Of a stretch of 11,874 bases of DNA, positions 1 to 4,970 are shown piece by piece. The stretch's first letter is position 1. Each line of letters begins with the position of its first letter. A program made the position numbers and the translations under genes. Below the pieces are notes generated by a model. The model saw only the letters and a program-made list of their open reading frames with translations. It ran no database searches and was not told where the DNA came from. Source of the DNA: JAAZGD01 sp964383845 (GTDB taxonomy: Bacteria > Bacillota > Clostridia > Peptostreptococcales > Anaerovoracaceae). Location of the stretch: assembly GCA_964383845.1 (NCBI GenBank), contig CAYLIF010000036.1:1-11874 (forward strand), read 5' to 3'.

Positions 1-39
1 GAATGAAAAAACAATATAAAATGAGAAGGGAAGGCGAAT

Positions 40-324
40 TTGAAAAAACCAAATATAGAATTTCTGATGGCAATGACAAAGGCATATGTAGACGGTGAAT
101 TAGATTCTGTTTCTTATAGCCTAGACTTTCCATACGAAGTAGAGACGAGATACAAAATGCTCTTAAAAGAAGACAGAGCATTAGCACAAATCATCTACGA
201 CTGTTTGGTAGAAGAAGGTGTTAATTTGTATCAGGATATAACAGAAGAAGAATTCAAAGACAAAATAAAAAATGAGTACGAGTTCATAAGGGATATTGTT
301 GAGGGTAATGTGGATATATTTTAA
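40..324 (+). CDS. Small acidic hypothetical protein, 94 aa
   Basis: I do not recognise the family with certainty. The TTG start is supported by a purine-rich AAGGGAAGG ribosome binding site (26-34) five bases upstream; the ATG at 21 is in another frame that stops at 98. The product is soluble, acidic and probably helical, with no signal peptide or membrane segment. Its centre has the run DFPYEVETRYKMLLKEDRAL, followed by IIYDCLVEEGVNLY. The acidic, single-domain character and the start just after truncated upstream sequence resemble immunity-type proteins encoded behind toxin genes, but the upstream gene is outside the window, so this is only a guess. Frame 2 ends in TAA at 17-19 and could be the tail of an upstream gene. 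The ORF looks intact. Confidence 0.6.
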   Translation: MKKPNIEFLMAMTKAYVDGELDSVSYSLDFPYEVETRYKMLLKEDRALAQIIYDCLVEEGVNLYQDITEEEFKDKIKNEYEFIRDIVEGNVDIF

Positions 325-498
325 ATTCTACGATGCTTTTATTAGAAATGTATATTTGTCAACAGAAAAATGGCCCACATTCCAGTTCAAAATGGGTCCA
401 CTATTCTTTGGCTTTAAGCCATGAAATAGTAAAAAGTAACGAGAGAAAGCATAGAAAAAACATTATCATAACTGAAACTGTTTTATTAGCAAAATACA

Positions 499-507
499 TG
501 GTATAAT
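499..507 (+). promoter_or_regulatory. Extended -10 promoter for the small protein/GNAT pair
   Basis: TGGTATAAT is a perfect -10 hexamer (502-507) with the TGn extension. No good -35 box lies 16-18 bases upstream. Transcription would begin near 514, about 45 bases before the ATG at 559. This argues against the GTG at 517 as the translation start, since it would leave almost no leader. Confidence 0.55.
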
Positions 508-558
508 ACAACCAAGGTGGACAATGAAAATACGCTATTTAGTGAAGGAGGGATAAAA

Positions 559-732
559 ATGGCAACATCATCTTTTAGCAAGGATTTTACATTAAAGACA
601 AAAAAAGCGGCGGAGTCATTTGAAAGAATAATTTCCGCTCCTGTAAAAAGTTATAAGATCAACAAAGAATTAATTTCGCCTGAAAGAGAGAGGCAAGGTG
701 AGAAAAAATTAAAACAAATGTTATCTCGCTAA
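559..732 (+). CDS. 57-residue partner protein of a small ORF/GNAT pair (possible antitoxin)
   Basis: The ATG at 559 is chosen because AAGGAGGG (545-552) precedes it by six bases; an in-frame GTG at 517 extends the ORF but has a poor binding site and lies at the predicted transcription start. The product is small and basic (start MATSSFSKDFTLKTKKAAES, end EKKLKQMLSR). From memory, small proteins with this start and this KLKQ-LSR end are common in Firmicutes directly upstream of a GNAT-like acetyltransferase, as here. Such two-gene units look like toxin-antitoxin pairs, with the small protein as candidate antitoxin, but I know of no proof of that function. The end of this gene overlaps the open frame of the following GNAT gene, so translation of the two is probably coupled. 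Confidence 0.7.
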   Translation: MATSSFSKDFTLKTKKAAESFERIISAPVKSYKINKELISPERERQGEKKLKQMLSR

Positions 733-821
733 AGAGACTAATAGAAATAGGTGATGAGGAAAGCGCTCAGGATCTTATTTCTATTTTTGTTTGCGAAAAA
801 GATAAAGATGTTGAAAGCTTT

Positions 822-1313
822 TTGAAAGAAAAAGCAATTAAATTTGAAAAACTTGGTAAAAGCAGGACCTACTTTATATTTAATGAAGATGAAGACGAAT
901 TTAAGATTTTAGCTTATTACACCCTTGCCATACAGGTTTTGAAAGTACCTGAAGAGTTTTTATCGGGACATAAGACAAAAAACCTCGATGGTTTTAGTTC
1001 GAAAATAAGAGGTGAAAAGATTACTGAATTCCCAGTAATCCTAATTGGGCAAATAGGGAAAAATGATTTGTACAGAGAGTTAATTTCTGGAGCAGAGCTT
1101 GTGGAATATTGTCTCTCAACTGTATTTATAGGCCAAAAAGTCCTTGGCGGTAGAATTATCATGTTGGAATGCAAAGACATACCATATTTAATTAAGCTGT
1201 ATGAAGTCTTTGGTTTTCGAAAGCTAAAAGAAGAGTATGATGAGGGCGAGCTTTTGGAAATGATTCGAGTTCTAAAAGACGATGAGATAATAGAACCTAA
1301 CGATAATCATTGA
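822..1313 (+). CDS. GNAT-family N-acetyltransferase, true start unresolved (frame open from 702)
   Basis: The product resembles Firmicute GNAT proteins found behind a 57-60 residue partner gene. Supporting stretches are KAIKFEKLGKSRTYFIF, LDGFSSKIRG, the LIGQIGKN strand/loop, and a C-terminal GGRIIMLECKD...LIKLYEVFGFRKL segment typical of the acetyl-CoA-binding half of the fold. The coordinates given begin at the first conventional start, TTG 822, which has no convincing ribosome binding site. The frame is open from 702, and codons 726-821 encode family-like sequence (LKRLIEIGDEESAQDL..., then DVESFL), so the real protein is probably about 35 residues longer. No ATG, GTG or TTG lies in that stretch. 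The possibilities are a rare ATT/ATC/ATA start, a -1 frameshift from the upstream gene at AAAAAA (703-708), or a lost start (pseudogene). Substrate unknown. Confidence 0.7.
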   Translation: MKEKAIKFEKLGKSRTYFIFNEDEDEFKILAYYTLAIQVLKVPEEFLSGHKTKNLDGFSSKIRGEKITEFPVILIGQIGKNDLYRELISGAELVEYCLSTVFIGQKVLGGRIIMLECKDIPYLIKLYEVFGFRKLKEEYDEGELLEMIRVLKDDEIIEPNDNH

Positions 1314-1324
1314 TTATCGTTAGG
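1296..1324. repeat. Perfect 14-bp inverted repeat over the GNAT stop codon
   Basis: CCTAACGATAATCA (1296-1309), one base, then TGATTATCGTTAGG (1311-1324). The stop codon TGA (1311-1313) begins the second arm. No T-tract follows on either strand, so it is not a classical intrinsic terminator. It could stabilise the 3' end of the transcript or be a protein-binding palindrome. Confidence 0.8.
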
Positions 1325-1520
1325 CAACCAGACAAAAACCAAGCAGCTCGAATGAGTTGAATGTAAGTTTTAAAAATGGAACGGAATTCTTCAAAGATGA
1401 AGACTAACATGTGTAAAGTAAATTCAGAGAGAGTAGTGAAGGTGATTTTGTCGATGAAGGGTAACGAGTTAATGCAATAGAAATCGTTCTAACGGGATAA
1501 TAATGAGTGGAGCGAACATT
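1325..1520. other. Non-coding stretch between the GNAT gene and the AbiE flank
   Basis: I find no credible gene here. The plus strand is purine-rich (runs such as GAGAGAGTAGTGAAGG and GAGTGGAGCGAAC) and has two small hairpins: TCTTC/GAAGA at 1388-1403, and AACGA/TCGTT at 1463-1488. This composition resembles structured RNA, for instance a decayed group II intron fragment, but I could not place it in any known RNA family. Confidence 0.35.
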
Positions 1521-1600
1521 AATAATTACCCTAGAAGATAAAACAGTCATGTATCGAATTAAAGATAGCATTAATCTAAGGGTTTATGGCAAAGTGAAAA
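1521..1600 (+). pseudogene. Degraded copy of the 5' end of the tocopherol-cyclase-family gene at 3742
   Basis: From the ATG at 1549 the sequence reads MYRIKDSINLRVYGKVKNN, compared with MYRIKKIFNPEIFQGKHNK at 3742. Seventeen bases around the start are identical (1547-1563 and 3740-3756), and weaker similarity extends about 25 bases upstream (AATAA, GAAG, AAAA blocks) and to about 1600 downstream, including a shared GGCAA. After that the frame runs on as unrelated sequence to a TGA after 1671, through the abiEi promoter region, so no functional product is expected. It looks like the remnant of a duplication, with the AbiE operon now lying between the two copies. Confidence 0.55.
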
Positions 1601-1625
1601 ACAATGATTTAAGAAAAACAGGACC

Positions 1626-1702
1626 ATTTCGTGCAAAATCGAGAACGACGATTCCTGTTATTGCACAAAACATTTGAATTAAGTAATGTTTCGTGCAATA
1701 AT
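1626..1702 (+). promoter_or_regulatory. abiE promoter with overlapping inverted-repeat operator
   Basis: The arms ATTGCACAAAACATT (1660-1674) and AATGTTTCGTGCAAT (1685-1699) match at 14 of 15 positions as an inverted repeat around a 10-base centre. A third half-site, ATTTCGTGCAAAA, lies upstream at 1626-1638. A promoter fits over it: TTGAAT (1674-1679), a 17-base spacer, and AATAAT (1697-1702). The right arm covers the spacer and the start of the -10 box. AbiEi antitoxins are known to repress their own operon by binding inverted repeats in the promoter, so this is a good operator candidate. Confidence 0.65.
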
Positions 1703-1723
1703 AAGAACAGAAGGGGGCTTTAT

Positions 1724-2494
1724 ATGAAATATTTAGAGAATCTTTTAGAACTGGGGTGTTTTTCCCGTCAAGATGTTGTCTCTATTACGGGCAACGAACA
1801 AGCAGCACACTCTTTGATTCATAATTATCTTATTAATGGATACATTGAGCGTATTCGTAGAGACCTCTATTCTGTAATAAGCCTCGAAACAAAGCAACCT
1901 GTCGCGAATCGCTTTTTAATCGCATCAAGCATTGCTAATGATTCATGTGTTTCATACCACAGTGCATTTGAATATTATGGCTATGCTAATCAAGTTTTTC
2001 ACGAGATTTATGTAACAACGAATAGTCGATTTTCGGATTTTAAATACAACGGCATCGCATATACACGAGTAGCCCCTCGTATAAATTCTGGAATAATTAC
2101 AACCAACACTGGCATTAGGATCACAAATATCGAAAGGACCGTCATTGATAGTATAAGAGCCTTTGATAAAATTGGTGGCATGGAAGAATTACTGCGTTGT
2201 TTAACTTTGGTTCCTGCGCTTCGATCAGAGAAGCTGATTTCATATCTAGATGAGTATGCGTTGGCAAACTTATATCAAAAGACAGGATTTATTCTTCTTC
2301 AATTTTCGGAGGAGCTTGGTCTTTCAAAAGCCTTCTTCGATTTTTGTAAGAGCAAAATCCCTAAATCAAAGCAATATCTGTATTCTGAAAAAGATGCTCA
2401 TTCCAAGCAATTTGTATTACATGAGGAATGGATGCTTTATGCTCCTGAAAATATCAAGTCTATAATCAGTAAGGGAGTTGATCTCAGTGACTGA
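1724..2494 (+). CDS. abiEi: AbiEi-type antitoxin / transcriptional repressor of a type IV toxin-antitoxin system
   Basis: The ATG at 1724 is chosen because AAGGGGG (1711-1717) lies six bases upstream; the in-frame GTG at 1631 falls inside the promoter/operator. The 256-residue product has an N-terminal winged-helix region (about residues 5-50: FSRQDVVSITG, then NGYIERIRRDLYSV), as in AbiEi antitoxins, where this domain binds DNA. The C-terminal part carries the family's CVSYHSAFEYYG (residues 75-86) and NIERTVIDSI (135-144). In this family the protein neutralises AbiEii without stable toxin binding (type IV) and represses the operon, matching the inverted repeat upstream. The last bases overlap the start of abiEii, so the pair is co-transcribed and probably translationally coupled. 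The gene looks intact. Confidence 0.88.
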   Translation: MKYLENLLELGCFSRQDVVSITGNEQAAHSLIHNYLINGYIERIRRDLYSVISLETKQPVANRFLIASSIANDSCVSYHSAFEYYGYANQVFHEIYVTTNSRFSDFKYNGIAYTRVAPRINSGIITTNTGIRITNIERTVIDSIRAFDKIGGMEELLRCLTLVPALRSEKLISYLDEYALANLYQKTGFILLQFSEELGLSKAFFDFCKSKIPKSKQYLYSEKDAHSKQFVLHEEWMLYAPENIKSIISKGVDLSD

Positions 2495-3461
2495 GTGGAA
2501 TAAAATACTGCTGGGAAAACAGGCCAAGGAACTTGGATTCGTACGCGACACCTACGAGAAAATTTGCCGACTAACAGAAGTTCTGAAATTTTTCGAAACC
2601 GATGAATTACTCGGGAATTCCTTAGCTTTGAAAGGTGGGACAGCAATCAACCTTACCATCTTTGATTTGCCAAGACTGTCCGTAGACATTGATTTGGATT
2701 TCACAGAGAATGTTAGTCGGGATGAAATGATGGCTTTAAGATTTAAAATTAATGATCGAATACTAAAATATATGATAGCTAAAGGCTATTTGCTAAGCCC
2801 AAAATCGAAAAAATATCATGCTCTGGATTCTTACGTGTACGATTATACCAACTCGGGTGGAATGAAAGACAACATAAAGATTGAAATCAACTATATGCTT
2901 CGTTGCCATATCTTACAAATTGGGCGAAGATATTTCAAGTCGGCCTGGGAACCTGCAGGTGTTTCAGTTCTTACCGTCGATCCAACAGAAATATTTGCTA
3001 GCAAAATCGTTGCGTTACTAAATAGAGCGGCTCCTCGAGACCTTTATGATATTCATAATTTGTTGCAGTATGATCTTTTTGACAAATCCGAAGAAATCCT
3101 ACTGAGGAAATGTGTTGTTTATTATAGTGCCGTAGGTTCGGAATCCAGGCCTTTAGAATTCAAGTTAGACAATATTGAAAAAATAACTCAAAATCGCATA
3201 AAGACAAGCCTTTATCCCGTTTTACGAAGCAAGGACAAATTCGATCTTAAAGATTCTCAACTTCAAGTCATGACATGGATTGAATCTCTGTTAAAGTTAG
3301 AAGACAATGAGTGGGAATTCCTTAAAGCTTTTAGAGAGAAAGAGTACCGTCCGGATCTTCTTTTTGATTCGAAGGAAATACTGGAACGTATAATAAACCA
3401 TCCTATGGCAATATGGAAGTGCTCACAGGTTGATAGGGGTGAAGCCACGCAATTCGAATAA
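2487..3461 (+). CDS. abiEii: AbiEii-type nucleotidyltransferase toxin
   Basis: This is a 324-residue protein of the AbiEii/DUF1814 nucleotidyltransferase family. Visible motifs are LKGGTAINL with the GG(S/T) motif (residues 50-52), the metal-binding DxDxD at D67/D69/D71 in RLSVDIDLDF, and KIVALLNRAAPRDLYDIHNL with K173 and the RDLYD block (184-188). All expected catalytic residues are present, so the toxin is probably active. The GTG at 2487 is preferred: AAGGGAG (2471-2477) lies nine bases upstream, whereas the TTG at 2478 abuts that site. The start overlaps abiEi by eight bases. Relatives abort phage infection or stall growth; mycobacterial MenT homologues transfer nucleotides onto tRNA 3' ends, but the target here is unknown. 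Confidence 0.88.
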   Translation: MTEWNKILLGKQAKELGFVRDTYEKICRLTEVLKFFETDELLGNSLALKGGTAINLTIFDLPRLSVDIDLDFTENVSRDEMMALRFKINDRILKYMIAKGYLLSPKSKKYHALDSYVYDYTNSGGMKDNIKIEINYMLRCHILQIGRRYFKSAWEPAGVSVLTVDPTEIFASKIVALLNRAAPRDLYDIHNLLQYDLFDKSEEILLRKCVVYYSAVGSESRPLEFKLDNIEKITQNRIKTSLYPVLRSKDKFDLKDSQLQVMTWIESLLKLEDNEWEFLKAFREKEYRPDLLFDSKEILERIINHPMAIWKCSQVDRGEATQFE

Positions 3462-3466
3462 ATGAT

Positions 3467-3502
3467 AACCTACAAGTATTGATTTTTGTCAAAATGTAGG
3501 TT
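3467..3502. repeat. Hairpin just after abiEii
   Basis: AACCTACA (3467-3474) pairs with TGTAGGTT (3495-3502), with a possible inner TTGA/TCAA pairing. It starts five bases after the abiEii stop codon. It lacks a following T-tract, so it is at best a weak terminator or a 3'-end stabiliser. The rest of the gap to 3741 holds no supported gene. Confidence 0.4.
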
Positions 3503-3741
3503 AAAGCAAAGTCTGATATTTACACTATATTCTTAAACATGTGTCTAATGGGTTAGGGCAAAGTGCAATGAAAAGATTTGCGTTGCATTTTACGTTGCGT
3601 TACACAACGATAAAAGGCATGAAACAAATAACAAGGAAGCCCATTATTTACTGAGAAGACGTTGGGCAAGACACCTTCAAAACGGCGGGGAAATCATTAT
3701 TTTTGGGGTATAAGAATAAGTACACGAAGGGCAAAATAATC

Positions 3742-4473
3742 ATGTATCGAATTAAAAAGATATTTAATCCTGAAATCTTCCAAGGCAAGCATAACAAAAC
3801 CAACTATTTTGAAGGTTAGTATTATAAAATAATCGACCATAAAAGGGACAATGTTTATGCTGTCATTCCCGGGGTTTCTCTTGATGAGAAAACAAATGAC
3901 ACCCATGCCTTTATTCAGGTGCTGGATGCTCATTCCACTGAAGTTAATTACTTTAGATTCGACATTTCACAATTCCGATTTAACGAAAATAAATTTGAGG
4001 TTTGGATTGGGGAAAATCATTTTACTGATAGTGAAATAGAGTTAAATTTGAAAGGTGAAAATCTTCAAATAAAGGGAGAACTGGCTTTTCATAACCTGGT
4101 AAAGTATCCGAAAAAGATCCTGTCACCAGGGATTATGGGTCCTTTTACATTTATCCCTACTATGGAATGTTACCATGGCATTGTGAACATNNNNNNNNNN
4201 NNNNNNNNNNNNNNNNNNNNNNNNNNNNNNNNNNNNNNNNNNNNNNNNNNNNNNNNNNNNNNNNNNNNNNNNNNNNNNNNNNNNNNNNNNATGGAGCTTG
4301 AAGTTGAGAATTCACCAGGAGGCGTTCTTAAGGCTCCCAAGAATGGTTTGATGAGTAGGGAAATATCAGAAAGCATTAAAGCGGTGGTTCAGGTAAAGCT
4401 TACTGATAAGAAAGGCAAAACTATTTTTGAGGGCCAAGGAATTAATACAGGCTTTGAAATATCTGCAGATTAA
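3742..4473 (+). pseudogene. Tocopherol-cyclase-family protein gene, interrupted by TAG and an assembly gap
   Basis: The ATG at 3742 follows GAAGGG (3727-3731 region). The reading frame begins MYRIKKIFNPEIFQGK and continues KTNYFEG-stop-YYKIIDHKR. In relatives as I recall them the stop position is Trp (FEGWYYK), so TAG at 3817-3819 looks like a TGG-to-TAG change. Beyond it the frame is intact and family-like: VYAVIPGVS, HAFIQVLDA, SPGIMGPFTFIPTMECYHG, and after the gap ENSPGGVLKAPKNGLMSREI and INTGFEI. The family is named after plant tocopherol cyclase, but bacterial members of unknown function are common in Clostridia. About 209 residues are visible against roughly 300 usual ones, so the gap probably hides about 300 bases. 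Translation could restart only downstream of the stop (for example ATG 3919), removing the N-terminus. A sequencing error at the TAG is possible. Confidence 0.75.
4191..4290. other. Assembly gap (100 N)
   Basis: Exactly 100 undetermined bases, the conventional placeholder for a gap of unknown size. It lies inside the tocopherol-cyclase-family gene. Frame continuity across it means nothing. Confidence 0.97.
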
Positions 4474-4534
4474 ACCGTAAGGATGCAATTTTATAGAGGC
4501 ATACATATACTTTAAAAATCAAAGGAGGACCTAA

Positions 4535-4873
4535 ATGGAAAAGGTTTTATTTTATGCAATGACTGGGGAGAAGATGTGCTTTCAGCACGTTTTATTAAAC
4601 GCTATGGATTTATCTAAAGCGGGAAATGAGGTCAAGATTATCTTTGAAGGAGCTTCTGTTAAGTTGGTGGCTACGCTTGAAGAAGAAAAGAATCCCCTAT
4701 ATTTGAAGGCTAAAGAGGCAGGAATTATTGCCGGAATTTGTATGGCATGTTCCAAAGTTATGGGTGTATATGAGGAGAACCTAGCTACTGGTCTTCCAAT
4801 GTTAGACGATATGATGGGTCACGCTGGTATTAAGGATTACATCAATAATGACTATCAGGTAATTAGTATCTAA
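4535..4873 (+). CDS. DsrE/DsrF-like small cytoplasmic protein
   Basis: AAAGGAGG (4521-4528) sits six bases before the ATG, an excellent ribosome binding site. The 112-residue product has the alternating beta/alpha pattern of the DsrE-like fold: MEKVLFYAMTG strand 1, a helix to residue 29, EVKIIFEGASV strand 2, then GIIAGICMACSKVMGV. Cysteines C69 and C72 form a CxxC in the position where DsrE-type proteins carry their reactive cysteine; C15 is a further cysteine. DsrE proteins take part in sulfur transfer, but many stand-alone members have no assigned substrate, so I claim only the fold. It lies 61 bases after the broken tocopherol-cyclase-family gene and could have been its downstream partner; a weak TATACT (4506-4511) may give it its own promoter. 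Confidence 0.8.
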   Translation: MEKVLFYAMTGEKMCFQHVLLNAMDLSKAGNEVKIIFEGASVKLVATLEEEKNPLYLKAKEAGIIAGICMACSKVMGVYEENLATGLPMLDDMMGHAGIKDYINNDYQVISI

Positions 4874-4929
4874 ACATTTTAAAAACATATGCTACAAAAA
4901 CTCTGAAAAATTTCCGGTAATTTTATTAG

Positions 4930-4961
4930 AAAAGGCACCCATTTTATTGGATGCCTTTTTT
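4930..4961. terminator. Bidirectional intrinsic terminator
   Basis: AAAAGGCA (4930-4937) pairs with TGCCTTTT (4952-4959), with an extra CCA/TGG pairing inside and a T-run to 4961. A-rich flank on the left gives a T-run on the minus strand too. It separates the convergent DsrE-like gene and the ligase gene. Confidence 0.85.
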
Positions 4962-4970
4962 CACATTCAA

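Noticed and set aside
371..421. Hairpins GG-CCCA/TGGG-CC (about 372-399) and TGGCTT/AAGCCA (409-421) after the first gene, as a terminator
   Set aside because: The first has a bulge, the second is a short palindrome with a one-base loop, and neither is followed by a T-tract.
517..558. GTG 517 as the start of the small partner protein
   Set aside because: It lies at the predicted transcription start and lacks a good ribosome binding site; ATG 559 has AAGGAGGG at ideal distance.
1631..1723. GTG 1631 as the start of AbiEi
   Set aside because: It falls within the operator and promoter; the extra residues do not resemble the family and ATG 1724 has a strong binding site.
3568..3654. 28-codon ORF from ATG 3568
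   Set aside because: No ribosome binding site, repetitive GCGTTGC-type sequence, and no recognisable product.
4170..4376. Minus-strand ORF running through the N gap
   Set aside because: Its continuity depends on undetermined bases and it is a shadow of the tocopherol-cyclase-family gene.
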